Positions 1 to 12,337 of a stretch of 64,000 bases of DNA are shown here, piece by piece (position 1 is the first letter of the stretch; each line of letters begins with the position of its first letter). Below the pieces are notes generated by a model, which worked only from the letters and a program-made list of their open reading frames with translations, ran no database searches and was not told the origin of the DNA. Source of the stretch: Torreya grandis (Eukaryota; Streptophyta; Pinopsida; Cupressales; Taxaceae); NCBI GenBank assembly GCA_037957365.1, contig JARHVA010001921.1:2349501-2413500 (forward strand), read 5' to 3'. A program made the translations under genes and the position numbers.

Positions 1-34
1 AAAATTAAGAAATGAGAAAAAATTAAGAGAAACA
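1..34 (+). repeat. 3' end of the 5' LTR of element A (cut by window edge)
   Basis: The A-rich sequence ends in AGAAACA and is followed after 3 bases by a primer-binding site. The B LTR ends the same way (AGAAACA on the minus strand at 25,070-25,076). The rest of this LTR lies outside the window. Confidence 0.55.
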
Positions 35-37
35 TTT

Positions 38-56
38 TGGCACACCTAGTGGCACC
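38..56 (+). other. Primer-binding site of element A
   Basis: TGGCACACCTAGTGGCACC starts 3 bases after the LTR end. It is a mutated form of the site found in B, C, G, F and at 4556 (consensus near TGGCACGCCCGGTGGGACC); most changes are C-to-T or G-to-A. The primer tRNA is not identified. Confidence 0.6.
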
Positions 57-859
57 TTAACATCATCTAGGTGCCCTTCTTTCTTCCTTAATTATATGCC
101 CATCTAACAAAATCTAAAAATTCTTTTGGGATTAAAATAAAATTTGCATACATTGATTACTTGCATATCTTAGTTCATTCAGTAACTTAAAAGAAAAGTA
201 GTTAATCATAGTTACACTCTTGTTATCACACACTTTACCAAACCACATAATCAATCAACACATCAAAACAAACTTGAGACAATGCTCGACTAATATTTCA
301 TCACCTAGAAATAACCCTTATCCTATCTTAGCAATCCTAGTTGGAGGTCATTACCAAGGGGAGAACCAACTCAGCTCTCTAATTGAGTATAAACTCTAAA
401 ATTTAGTAAATCTTGGCTAATCACCTAACACCATTATCACTATGGTGTGTGAAGTGAGGAGGTAGGCCCCAATATCAAGCCACATACTGACATTTAATAC
501 AGATTATTCTATTTGAGCACCTAAAACCAACCTTATATTTTCTCTTTAGTACTTGATCTACAAACCAAATTTCTTCTTCATACTTTCTAAGGCATAAGCC
601 AAAAGTGATCTAAAAATAATCCTAAGTTTTAAATGCACTTTAGCGTATGTTTTGATTGCCTTGAGATTATTTTCTTTTTTGCTTGTTTTTTTTTTGATTT
701 GCGAGCTTTTTATTATTTGTTTTCTATTCCTCACATGGTCTTTACTAGATAAAAATTGAGGAATCAAACCAATCAATAACCACCATCTTCCTCCTCCTAT
801 TCTTCCATGAAGTATACCATAGATGTTGATATTTCTCCTCATATTTCTCCTCCTCCTAC
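57..859 (+). other. 5' untranslated leader of element A
   Basis: Non-coding. The block at about 290-560 matches, in reverse complement, 24,470-24,640 (leader of element B, which lies on the minus strand) and 5128-5290 (element C). Shared landmarks are the words around ctcacttca, cccttggt and gtgatgaaat. Unlike B and C, element A has no spaced motif array between this block and gag; the interval is T-rich. Confidence 0.55.
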
Positions 860-3390
860 CTACCTCAGATAGTTATTGAGGGTGATGCAAATTTTGCTAC
901 CTTTCTTGATAACAACCCCATGGCCCTCCAAAATTACCTCAACACCTTATCTCACCACACCCCTATTGCTTTGGTTCCTCCCACAGATGCACCTTATGAT
1001 ATGCCTCCCCCTCTTATGCTTGGTTTTACCTCTACCCAACTTTTGATCACCCAAGCATCTTCTTCTAGCAATATCCCATTCACTACCACCACCCAAACCC
1101 AATCCAACATCCCAACCAATAGCTAAACACCTCTTACACCAACCAACACCTTCAATATATGGGAAACCCCACCTCTTTTTACCTATACCTCATCCACCAT
1201 GGGGGTATCTTCTATGCCTATTTACACCATTCCTCTTATTAGCACCAATCCACCAATTTCTACCCCACTTCAAAATTTGGTGCTTTCCATACCTCCTACT
1301 CTTCTACCTTTTAGCAAAAGAGTTATAACTCAACCCTAACCGTGTACCAACCCATCCATACCTCCAAATCAACCCATATCAATCCCTCAACAAAAACCCA
1401 TGACATCTTACCAATATGTTCTTAATCCACAAAGATACATAGCACCTTTTACCCAACCTTTTGTACCCATCAACCCTTATGTGGCACCATCACAACCTTT
1501 AATGACCACATACCAATATGTGGTATCTTCTCAACCCTCTACCTATTATCCATATATTGTTTCCACCTAACCTTAACCAAACTTACCATCCAATTATGGA
1601 GCTTCCCAACCTCAAACAAATTTGGTCAAAATGTTAATGGATAAAATGACCAACCTAAAGTCATCTATTTCTAGGTCTCATAACCTTTTATCTTATGATA
1701 TAAATCTATAATTAACCTATCCATCCAGACATCCATATCCCATTCTATCCTCCTCAATGGGAACTACCCAAGTTTTCTAATTTCCAAAGCAAGGAGGACC
1801 CCCAACAACACTTGAGAGCATTTTTCCATTCTTGCTATTTGATTGCATATGACAATGCTCTTCTTCTTCGTACCTTTCCCATGTCCTTATCTAGACCAAC
1901 CTTGGATTGGTATAGTGATCTCACCAAACACTCAATATTTTCCTTTTCTCAATTGGCCCAAGTCTTTTTAGATCACTTTTTAGTCAACATATCTAAAAAG
2001 GTCTCTATTACCAATCTCTACTCCATTAGGCAATTTGATGATGAATCAATTACCAATTTCATAGCTAGATGGAGAGTTCTTATCAACTGACTTTATTTCT
2101 CCTTACCCCAATCTAAGTTAATTAAGCTCTTCTCTCAAGGTTTTGCCAAACATATTTACCTTAATCTTCAAGTCCAAACTTTTGATGAGGTTTTCACCAT
2201 GGCACAAAAATTAGAAATTTGAGCCATTAATGAGGGAAAATTGAAACTATAGAACAAAAATTCTAGCTTTAAATCCAATGACCCTTCCTCAACCAAAACT
2301 ACCAATCAATCTAACCATCCCAATCCCAAACTAAATTCATCTACCAACTTGGTTGTCCTTAAAACCACTCCACCTCCAACTATCAACCAACCCATCCCAA
2401 ACCAATTCCTCTAATTCTTCTAATCAAAAAAACCAAAACTGAGTTGCCCAAAAATAATATACTCCAATAGGGGAGTATTATGCTTTAGTTTTGGATAAAT
2501 TACTCAAATTAAACATTATACAAATTCCTCTAATAAAACCTCCCAAATAATTTTATGCTTCTTACCCTACACATGGTTGGTATAATGAGAATGATCTTTG
2601 TGCTTTCCACCATGTCGTTGGGCATGATGTTAGTAGAAGAAATACCTTTAAAACTATTATCCAAAACATGATTGATAAGGTAAAACTTGTATTTTATAAT
2701 CCTAATGCACCCCAAAATCAATCCCTTGACATCTTTCATAAGCCTTTTCCCAACCATGCCCCTTCCACCAACTATGATTATAATAAACTAGAATCATCTC
2801 ACGCTTGTGATGTCCATATAGCTAAGTTCATTATTAGTGAACCTATCATTGAAGATACCATTACCTCATCTACTCTTTCATCCCACTCATTGAAGTGGTG
2901 GAATAACCATTTATTCCTTTGGACATCTAAATAGAAGAATCAACTACCCCTCCTTCCTTAATTGAGGAGACTATAGACTTAACCACATCTCCTTAGATAT
3001 AAATACCAAAGGAAACCATTACTTCAATTGCCTCTCCACCCACTCCACCTATTGAAATAGGTGAATTACCTACCATTACTTTGGACACCCAAATAAAGGA
3101 AACACTCATTCCCATCCCTTCACTTGAGGCTATCACACCTTCATCCCCTATCCTAAAACCACCAATTATCTCTTTAGGAACCATCCTAAAATAATAGATC
3201 ACCTTACCTAAACCTTCCATGGAGGAGACATCCTCCCAAACCTTGGAACCCTACATCAACAACAAAGGTGAAGAAACCCTTTCCTCACCTCCACCCATGG
3301 GCTTAACCTTTGAAATTAGTAACCAAAAAATTAAAACCCATTTACAAACCTTTTTCTATATTAGTACAAAGTCTAGAGTTCACTTCTCAA
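860..3390 (+). pseudogene. Decayed Ty3/gypsy gag of element A
   Basis: Gag forms the virus-like particle that packages element RNA. The N-terminus (about 878-960) has an EGDxNF..LD.N..ALQ.YL pattern also present in B. A Pro/Ser/Thr/Gln-rich stretch with repeated TYQYV-like words follows to about 1660. The capsid core (Retrotrans_gag type) is best kept at 1812-2090, with LDWYSDLTKHSIF and SIRQFDDESI, and is nearly identical to B (22,783-22,974). A CX2HX4HX4C knuckle follows at about 2600-2640 (CAFHHVVGHD; the last Cys is now Arg). The C-terminus is Pro-rich and acidic. There are many stops and at least two frameshifts: the N-terminal part is in frame 2, the core in frame 0. No protease, RT or integrase follows; an LTR begins at 3400. 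B has two extra knuckles that A lacks. Confidence 0.8.
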
Positions 3391-3399
3391 CCCAACTTA

Positions 3400-4552
3400 T
3401 GTAGACACCTAAATCTAGCCATTGATGACCTCTAATCAGGATTTTGACTAGTTTCTACCAAAATGCACAATTTGGCCTAAAAACACTAAAGTACATTAAA
3501 TGGGTTTAAATTAACATATTCAAGTGTTGATTCTGGTTTGGGTATCCCTAAATGGGGCAATGCAATTTATGGGCCAGCTAACTTTGATCAGATTATTTCA
3601 AGTCAAAATGCTAATTTTGCACCTAGATATTTTGGATTGCTCTTTCCTATCAAATATCTTACACAAGACATGTGTATTTGTTATTAATAATATCCTAAAT
3701 GGGATAATGGATCCAACACATCTGACATCACCTTCTAATTCTAATCCAATCAAACTTTGGACCAATAACAAAGCATTCCAATCAATTTGAGTAATTTATG
3801 TACAAAGTGCTTAAACAAGCTTAAGATCTAATTAAACCAAATTAGAGCCTAATCAAAAATTCCATGGAAACTTGTTAAATAATTTGTTTTGGAAATAAAT
3901 ATTGAATATTTACATAATTAGGTGACCTCATTTCTTGGTAAGACATCCCTAGGCCATAAATGCGACAAATATTAGGAGTCATGCACTCCATGCCTCATCA
4001 ATACCCTCCATGCCTCTTAATTTCCCCTTTTTCTAATGTCATGATGAGGATAATTATAAACTTAATTCCAAAAAGATGAATTAATCCTCAACCACACATC
4101 TTCATCTTAGGATGGACATTTTAGGTTGATTCTGATCAATCTCAAAAATTTATAAATAGAGAGGCCATGAACATCATTTAAAAGAGCTTAATTTGTGCAA
4201 AGTTATAATGCAGGATTGGTTATAAAATATTTGGCTTGGCTTGGATTGAAAATTTTGGAACCAGAGGTGCCAATGAGAGATGGAGGTAGCCAAGCTTCCA
4301 TTGATGAGGACTTCATGAGCATAAACTGAGTAAGCCAATCGAAGAATACTTTTCGAGCATCAAGAAAGGTAAGGAATGTGTGTTTTCTTGCATTTTAGTT
4401 TTGCTTTGTTAATTTTTATTTATTCACCAAACTCACCCTAGTAACTAGGCATGAAGATGTTATTTTAGTGTGTTTTTTTTTCAATTTAGTTTGTTCATTT
4501 TATCACTAACACAACACTAATATCCTCTTCTTAGTCAGATTCCTAGTTCACA
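3400..4552 (+). repeat. LTR, start shared with element B family
   Basis: It begins TGTAGACACCTAAATC, matching the B LTR start (TGTAGACACCGAAATC on the minus strand), and ends in CA, 3 bases before a primer-binding site. It contains a TATA box at 4151. It could be the 3' LTR of A or the 5' LTR of a second element joined in tandem. No polypurine tract precedes 3400, so the junction may be rearranged. Confidence 0.6.
4151..4158 (+). promoter_or_regulatory. TATA box of the 3400-4552 LTR
   Basis: TATAAATA followed by GAGAGG, about 400 bp before the LTR end. This is a typical position for the U3 promoter of a plant LTR. Not tested. Confidence 0.5.
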
Positions 4553-4555
4553 TAA

Positions 4556-4574
4556 TGGCACGCTCGATGGGACC
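4556..4574 (+). other. Primer-binding site after the 3400-4552 LTR
   Basis: TGGCACGCTCGATGGGACC, three bases after the LTR end, differs from the B site at a few positions. It shows that the LTR at 3400 functioned as a 5' LTR or that a second element began here. Confidence 0.6.
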
Positions 4575-4599
4575 CTCTTATCCTCATAAAAATGGTCAC

Positions 4600-5563
4600 A
4601 AATATCCTTTAAGCAACTCACTAATATTTTCCTTAAATAATCTTGGAGTGGGAGGCTTTAAAAAGTGAAAAAATTAAGTAAAAAACATTTTTTGGAAGTC
4701 ACAAGTTTGTTCTAACCTAGTCACAATATTGTCATATAAGTAGCAGGATTATTATTTGGACTAGCGGTATTGTGCTTAATTTTTTTTATTTTTGGACTAA
4801 CTATGTTTTTTATAGGGTCAATAATACCACTACTAACTCAGTCATAAGATTATCCTACTATTAGTGGTATTACTTAACTGAGTCATGGTATTGTCTAACC
4901 ATTAGCAGTTAGTGACAATATTGTGACTTGTTAAGTAGCAAGATTGTCCTACTATTAGTAGTATTGTAAATCTAAGTAACAAACTTTAGAATGTGATGGG
5001 GTGATGGGTTAACTAACATCTTAAGAAATGGCAATCTAAGTTTGGTTTCAATTTTTTTTTAAAGTTGGGAACCTAGATATACACAAATGTATAATGAGGC
5101 TAAATTTTGTGTTGGTGGTAGTACATGGCTTGGTATTAAGGCCTAAGCCCTCACTTCATGATCTTGAAATAATAAGGGTGTTGGTCACTTAACCTATATA
5201 ACACCAACCAATTATTTATACTCAGCTAGAACACTAAGTCAACTTTCCCCTTGGTGATAAAATCCAAGTGGTTCTACCTATGTGGGATTTGTTTTGATTG
5301 CAATTTTTTATGATTATCATGATTTGATAGTGTGTGGAAAAGAGCACAACTAAATAATAAATTAATCCACTTATACTAGATGTGCTTATAAAATAGGTAA
5401 ACTAAAAAAGATAATTTATTTCAAAAAGGAAAGTAATTTGTATTTTATTTCTTTTTTTAATTTTTAATGCTTTTAATGAAAAATGAATAAATTTTTATAC
5501 TAAATGAAATAAAAAAACAAAACAAAAATAAAGAATCAAGAATGGTGAGGCCCAAAAATTTTG
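4600..5563 (-). other. Leader of element C (minus strand)
   Basis: 5128-5290 matches 24,470-24,640 on the same strand, including gtacatggc, ctcacttca and ccccttggt. It is therefore a minus-strand leader of the A/B family. The order (array, leader block, primer site) is that of B. Element C gag would lie below about 4600 but is absent; the plus-strand LTR occupies that place. Confidence 0.5.
4726..4968. repeat. Spaced ATTGTC-type motif array in the leader of C
   Basis: Cores resembling ATTGTC/ATTATC start at 4728, 4748, 4769 and again at 4849, 4869, 4890, 4920, 4943, 4963. Most steps are 20-23 bp. Two blocks share TCCTACTATTAGT, and GTCACAATATTGTCA (4719) is nearly the reverse complement of TGACAATATTGTGAC (4913). 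It sits where B has its GAYGTC array. Confidence 0.5.
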
Positions 5564-5579
5564 CCCACCAAGCATGCTA
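5564..5579 (-). other. Primer-binding site of element C (minus strand)
   Basis: The plus strand reads CCCACCAAGCATGCTA; the intact B site reads CCCACCGGGCGTGCCA at 25,051. All differences are C-to-T or G-to-A changes. Confidence 0.55.
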
Positions 5580-5582
5580 GAG

Positions 5583-7069
5583 TTTTAAAAGTATTTTTCA
5601 TTCATTCTTATATAAAATTAATTATCAAAAATATAAAGATACAAGGTTTTTACAATTACCTATGATTGGAAAGATTGTGCACCATTTATCCAGTGATGTG
5701 AGAAATTTTTGTCTTGAAAGGATTACTTACACACAATAGAAAATTTGAAGAAGATTGAGTAATAAGATATGTGAGTGGGATGCCTGGTACTAGACCAGTC
5801 TTAGGATATGATACACTTCCTAATAGGGATGTCAGTGCACTTTATAAGCACTAAAAAAGATGAAGATAGTAAATGAAATTACAATAAATCATGTAATCAT
5901 ACATACAATAAAATAAAATGATTTAGATTAATCTATATTCATTACATGGAGATTAGTAAAGCAAACATTTTAATAATCTTCAGCTGCATCCTTTTTAAAT
6001 TGTATTACTTCTAGTTAATCAATAATGGACTCTAAAGTGGGGGTGAATACAATTTCACAAATTGTTAGTTTGAAGGAAATGTCACGTTGGTCATCAAAAA
6101 GAGGATGTTGGACTATGGGCAAATATCAAATAGTAATCACGTCATTAATAACTCCAAGTAGAGTCATCTGCAAGTAAAAACTCATGGATTTATGAAATAC
6201 AGGTTAGATATTAATTTAGGTTGTTAACTGAAAAGGGTTTGGGTTGTAGACCAAAAAATATTTTAGCAGAGATTGATGTTGAACTACAAGATCAATGCTA
6301 GTTCTAGAAATTAACATATATTATGATAGTATAGACAAGGATCTAAGGATAGAGATCTAAAGATGGGTTTTATGGGAATTAAAGTGGCTTAGGATGGTTC
6401 AATATAGTGTAACACTAATTAATGAGGTAAACTAAATGATAAAATAGAGAGTAAAATAGAAAGAATTGAATGAAACAAGTAATATACTTACTTTTACATT
6501 GCTTCCAATCTATAATGAACTGCCAAGTTGGTGAAAGGATTCCTAATATTTGGATGAGTGTTGACGGGTTGACATAGTAGTATATATTCCATTAAATGAG
6601 CAATTGGCTAACACACATTCTAGATAAAATTATTCAACATTATAGTGTAAACTATGAGTGTAGAATTATAGTCCTTCACCCAAGGGGGACCTATGGTTAA
6701 ATTGATGTTGATTCAATAAAATCAACATTGATGATAGGGATATACAATGATTTATGTCTAATTTACCAAATCTATTGAATGGTTTTAACTGCAAAGTTAA
6801 ACAAAGCCTTAAGTTGTTTAAATGAATCTGGGATAACTAGGGAGTCATTAGAGGTTAAAACAACTTACCTTATTTATGGTTTGGGTTAATTTAGATAGAT
6901 TTTATGGTAAGTAATTAGTTATAGTAAATTACTTAAGTGAAAAATTAATTAATAAAACTAATTATGTAAGGAAAGGCTAAAATGGTAATTACATGGCGTG
7001 AAATAGGGATGGAAAATGAAGGGGACCTAAGATCTAGACTAGCACAAATATTATTGTGTGAAATCCTAG
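5583..7069 (-). other. No gene seen; probably the 5' LTR of C in its lower part
   Basis: By position after the minus-strand primer site this should begin as the LTR of element C. I could not find the opposite LTR end (a TCTACA terminus) or a second copy. AT-rich, stops in all frames. Confidence 0.25.
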
Positions 7070-7645
7070 TGCTTACAAGATGTACAAGCCCTTATGCATG
7101 AGATTCATACTCTATAGCAAAAGGTATTACATATTGAGAAGGTAGACACTATGACATCACATGCATTCGATTCTAATATTATCTTACATACACCTTTAAC
7201 ACATCATATAGAGGAAAATCCCTTACCATCCTTTTTTTTACCTCCTAAGCTTACATTATATGATGCCAAAGGTGACCTAGAACATCATCTTAAAGCTTTT
7301 CATGCATCCTATTTGGAATATGTGTCCAAAGATTGGCTTATCATGAAGTTGTTTCCTCATACTTTAAATGATTATGCCCTCTAATGGTTTTATGATTTAC
7401 CAAATCAAGATATCATAGCATTCAATCCTTTGGCCAACATGTTTTTATCACATTTCTCCTTCAATATCAGTGACAAGATATCATATGCATAGGTGGTACA
7501 ATTGAAACAATAGTCAAATGAGTCTATCATAGATTATGTCTTATGATATAAGACTATATTATCTAGATCAACTAGCCCCATGGAAGATAGAGACATTCAA
7601 CACATATTTAACTAAAGTCTTTTACCAACATTACTATTGACATTT
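7070..7645 (+). pseudogene. Ty3/gypsy gag fragment (element D1)
   Basis: An open stretch starts at 7151. Directly after its N-terminal part comes the capsid-core signature of plant Ty3/gypsy gags: LTLYDAKGDLEHHLKAFH, then KLFPHTL, WFYDLPNQ, FLSHFSFNISDK and a NESIIDYV motif. In-frame stops at 7381 and beyond fit CAA-to-TAA or TGG-to-TAG changes. The zinc knuckle, protease and pol do not follow; sequence after 7645 is unrecognised. It differs clearly from the A/B gag. It may belong with the knuckle and protease remnant at 28.5-29.6 kb, but that is only a guess. Confidence 0.75.
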
Positions 7646-9583
7646 TAGTGATCATTGTCCTATATTACTTATGGTGCCACCTAGCATGGTCATGTCCTCT
7701 TTGTATTGATGAGAGTCTTGGAGTATTTATTGAGAACATCATGATGTGTCATAATTAATTATTTATCCATGATTTCATGAGGTTTTTGGAGTCCTTTTGA
7801 TGATATAATAGGTGTCATGGTGTCTTGAAATGAGAAAGGTCATTGCCAAAGGTCATGAAAGCCAATGAGTGCTTAGGTATGTTGTGAGGAGTATAGTGGT
7901 ATTTTGATAATGTGAGGATGTTTTAAATTTTTTTGAATATAAAATATAATTACCATGATGTATTTAAGTCATTTTACATGACATACTCACTTAAGTTCAT
8001 TTAACCTTTCATTACCATTCCTAAATCATTGGTCACCCTCCAAACCCCCTTCATGAGCTTATGTTACCTTTGAAAACTTTGGAAAAGGGAAAGTGATGTG
8101 TTAATTTAATTTAAATGGGCATAAAATTTATGTTATCCATGCCAATTTACTCTCCCTAAGCATTTCATGCCATTTAGAGTCATTTTATGAGCCACCCACA
8201 CCCTTTCTACCAAGCCAAGTGGGGCCCACATGGAATTTCATGAATTTTACACCTCCCTCATGTGTTATATTTCTTAAAACAATATTATTAATACTTATTA
8301 CCCCTCATTCCACCTCCATATGGTGTTACAATAGTCTGAACTTGGAAAAATGATGGAAAAACTCACTATTTTGGAACATTTCTACACATTGTATAGATTG
8401 TATGTATTGTACCATGAAGTAAGGTATATAATGTTTAAGGTCATATTATCTATGATGTATGTGAATTTTTTTAGTTCAAATTGAATTATTTCAAGCCCAA
8501 ATCAATTCTACACATCTTTAACCCTTCTTTGGCAAGCTTAGATAACCCCTCAGGTTTTTGCTTGTACTGAATAAGAGAGAGAAATTTAGGGTCCTAGCTC
8601 TTAGCCATGAAAAATAGACTAAAAAAATTCCCATAATGATACATTTTATAAATATTAGTCTCCCTAACTTTATGAACCTTCCTTAATAATTTAATGAATG
8701 TGTTTGCACCTCTTATTTGTACATGCCATATTGAGGTCAATAGTTCTCATGGGTTTTTTATTATTTTTCTTAGTCTAATCACTTATGCTATTGTATCAGG
8801 TCCTAAATTATCCTCCCATGATAATTGGATCAATTTTATCACATGTGTGAGCTTTCATAAGTGGAAAATCTCCATGACTGGTCTTTGTGTGTAGTCTACA
8901 AAAAAATGACTGTGTTGGACAAGGTTAAAGGCCCTCATCAATAGTTTCTTTGGTTGGTTTGGAGAGTTTTAAAAGTGTTTTGATAGTTAAAATTAAATCT
9001 CACTCAAATTTAATGGTTTATTTGTCTTTTCAACTCAAGTCACCTCAAAGAGAGGGATTCATGCATATATGGAGCTCTCTATGTAATGGGTTATATACAA
9101 TCTCAAGGCACATGAAAGACTTCAAAAATATACTTAAGTGCATTAGAAGGAAGTGCGAATTGATGATAGAACATATTAATGATATTCCCAACAAGATCCT
9201 TCATGTCATTTGTATCCTTAAGTTGCATAGAATTCATCTTCTTTCCTCCCAACCCACTCAGTCCCACTCTAGTAGAGTTTAAGGTTTCCTTGTAAAAGTT
9301 AAAGTTTTTTGGTGTTTTTGAGGTTTCATTTTAAGGTTCCATATGTTGTGTTTATAACTATAAATATTCATGACTATTTATAAGTGGGTCTAAGGTCCTC
9401 AAAAGTATAAATATTTGGTCTTAAGAAGGATTCCCCCCTCCATTTCATGACACAGTCCATCCTCTACCTTTCCATCCACTATCACTGCCCTTCTTCTATG
9501 TTATTCCCCTATTTTACCCTTATCACTCCATATTCATCCCTTTCCATCAATACACTCCTCCCATTTTTCTCTGAATCATTCCA
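7646..9583. other. No gene recognised
   Basis: AT-rich. Short open stretches at 8694-8894 and 8950-9282 match nothing I know. The last 180 bases are pyrimidine-rich downstream of a TATA-like site. It could be an old solo LTR, but I found no second copy or ends. Confidence 0.3.
9406..9413 (+). promoter_or_regulatory. TATA-like box
   Basis: TATAAATA, followed by a strongly C/T-rich stretch (about 9428-9590) and then an ATG at 9584. The arrangement resembles a plant promoter and 5' UTR, or an LTR promoter. No functional support. Confidence 0.25.
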
Positions 9584-11905
9584 ATGAACCCTCCATACAT
9601 CTTGAAGCCTCCTAAAGAAATAATGTCACAAGTATTGAATTCTTTTGGTCATACACCTAATCAAAAGGCAAACTAAGACCTACAACTAGCCTCCTAGAAG
9701 CTACTATAATAGGGCACTTAAGGACACTTTTAGACCATTTAAGGGAAAACATGGTGATGGAGTGAAGAAATAGCTGGTGGTGATTTAAAATAAGGAATAA
9801 ATACTATAAACACCTCAAATAGTTAGAAAGAAATATCCCATGAGGTACATATGGACCTTATCAGTCCATATAATAAGGTTATAAAGCCTAATCAAACGAG
9901 TATTTAGAGTAAAATCAAGATCATGGTATCACACTTGAAAATAAAATAAGTGATTAAATGTATAGTGTAACCTTAAATGTATGATGATAATGCTAAGGTG
10001 GACCATCATTTCATAACTTATCAGGTCATCTTCCTCTATCACAAGCCTAAACTACAATCTACAGCCACTTTACTAACCTATCCTTGGCATATGAAGGAAA
10101 TGGATAGAAAAATTGTGATTCATAAGGTTATTATGTGTCTCTTGAATAATTAAATGTGTGAATAGTCCCAAGAGGCATTCACATATAAGCATGAAACCTT
10201 GAATCCCTCAAAAGGACCTAATGCAAGTGTACCTATAGTCAGTAGGGTAATGATGAATGACAAGGTTGCAGGAGACAAGAGCCTAAATACCATCATGTGT
10301 GTACTTAAGAAGGAAACCTAGGGTGATAAGATACATCATGAAAAATATTAATAAGTAATATGTCTCCATAATCATTTTCCAAGTTTGAATCCCTTACTCT
10401 ATTAATAGGTGGTTGATACTCACTCTAAAATGGACATCTACAATAGTACTTACCTACAACCACCTAGTTGGCCTAAAATTTTCATGTCAAGAAGATAGAG
10501 TTAAGATTATTTTTATATTTTAACTAATGGGAAGGAATTAGGGACTCCTCTTGGACCAAATTGGATAGGATAGATGCCTTCCTCCATATACACCTACAAC
10601 CACTTGTTTGGCTTGTATAAGAATAGTGATAAATAATAAAGACCATTATCTTAGGATAACTAGATGGATGTTTAAGTTCATAAAGATACATTAAATACAT
10701 ACATGTAATAATTTTTTTTAAGACACTCATAAAAAGGAGATTACTTCCCTCCCATAACCAAGAATATAGAGGAACACTTACAGGCTAGTCACCATGGAGA
10801 AATTGAAAAGGGAAATCACTGTCAATAGCTCAATGGCCCAAATCAAATAGAAGATATTGATGAATAATTTAAAACCTTGAGAAATAATGATCATAATCAA
10901 ATATAATGAGTAATTTACATCACTTAAGGCTCACCATCAGTCAAGATATAATGAAAAAGGGGTAAACATAAGGTTTTTAGCAGGATGCAGTCAATTAGCA
11001 CTAAGAAGGCATTTATATGCTAAGAAGAAGCAAAATGAATTGGAATAAGAAATAGATTAATATGATAAGGAATAGGATAATATATTAGGTATTATCAAGG
11101 TCATTAAATTTTACTACACATAGATAACCCTCATAAAATCATGTTTCAAACCTCTAAGGGTTAAAATCTCAATCCTCAAACCTTGTAGAAGTAAATAAGA
11201 GGTTTTGAGAGTCTAGCCACTCCAAGAAGCCACATAGTATGATGAATAGAGGTAGAGGATATAAAATAAGATATTTATGATGGTTTATAGTCCACCAAGT
11301 TACCTATAATGACCTCAGATTCAATGGTTCCATGCTAATGTAGTTTGTAGGTAGTATTGGGTATTTTTGAGCTAAAATATTCATCTGAGGACCTTATAGA
11401 CCTAGTAAAGTGTTCAAAGTTGGAGGAGAGGGTTATAATAAGTGATAAAATTGACTCATGTTATTTTATTGGTTATAAAAATAGTGGGTATACCCACTCT
11501 TTTATCTCAGACCAAGACATGTCTAGACTAGCAGGTTAGGAGCTAAACAAGAAAAACCAAATATTAAAAGAGGTTTGTAAGGTAAATTAGTGTACTTAAA
11601 AGGATATGAATTAGTGAAATATGATCAAATGTACTAAAAAATACTTCTAAAATGGTATAATGATTATCACCCAATTAATTATCTTGGTAATAGATCCCAA
11701 ACACAATCACATAGGCCTATTTGTAGACCCCAGAACCACATCAAGGCTATTTGAAGCTCTTATAGAAGATGGTATAATAAAAGTGGTGGATTATGAGAAT
11801 GTAAAGGTATTAAGGAAGAGATTAAAAATGGATAAAATCATGGAGAAATTAGAAGAACCTCAATAGTTTGCTCGAAGTGTTTAATCATACACATAGGTAG
11901 CTCAA
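9584..11905 (+). pseudogene. Possible heavily decayed long ORF, unknown product
   Basis: Read from the ATG at 9584, one frame gives protein-like blocks (for example PPSWPKIFMSRR near 10,450 and LGPNWIG near 10,550) between many stops. The open stretches at 11,357-11,539 and 11,660-11,866 are in the same frame. Past a stop the frame reads FARSV and VAQV up to the B insertion at 11,911 and continues on the other side (26,472) with PTSRTHPIYPMSSQDQ. Stop density is about that of random AT-rich DNA, so coding origin is supported only by frame agreement and block composition. No domain recognised. It may be an element-specific ORF or gag of an old Ty3/gypsy element. Confidence 0.3.
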
Positions 11906-11910
11906 GTGCC
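11906..11910. repeat. Target-site duplication of element B, left copy
   Basis: GTGCC directly before the LTR at 11,911; the same five bases follow the other LTR at 26,467. This fixes both ends of B. Confidence 0.9.
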
Positions 11911-12295
11911 TATTTCTAACAAGTTTTCACTTTCACATTCAAAAAGGAATAAAAAACTAAAGGAAATGGTCTAGGGTTAGATGTTACCCGGATGAGGTCT
12001 GTGCACCATTATCTAGATGTTGTAGGGACTCTTCTTTGGCTATGGAGGATGACACCTATAGAAGAAAGAGACTTAAACAAAAAAGGCGTTAGATAGATAG
12101 ATGGTGGGTTACCAAGTAATGCTTGATCCCAAAAGTGTAGAGACTTCCTTGAGGGATGACAACCCACTAGTAGATAAAAAAGAATGTCTGATAAAGAGCA
12201 GAATGTTGCTATAAATAGAGATGATAAAAGACTGAATTAAAGGAAATAGAAGCAAATGCGTACCTGAATGGGGCAAGCTATCTTCCATAGTCACT

Positions 12296-12337
12296 GGTGT
12301 CGATTAGTCTGTTGACGTCGATTAGTCTACCGATGTC
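12296..12337. promoter_or_regulatory. GAYGTC array 1 in the B 3' LTR
   Basis: Cores start at 12,296 (ggtgtc), 12,314 (gacgtc) and 12,332 (gatgtc), with steps of 18 and 18. The other LTR has four cores here, with steps of 18, 23, 18, so one unit seems lost. Confidence 0.6.
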
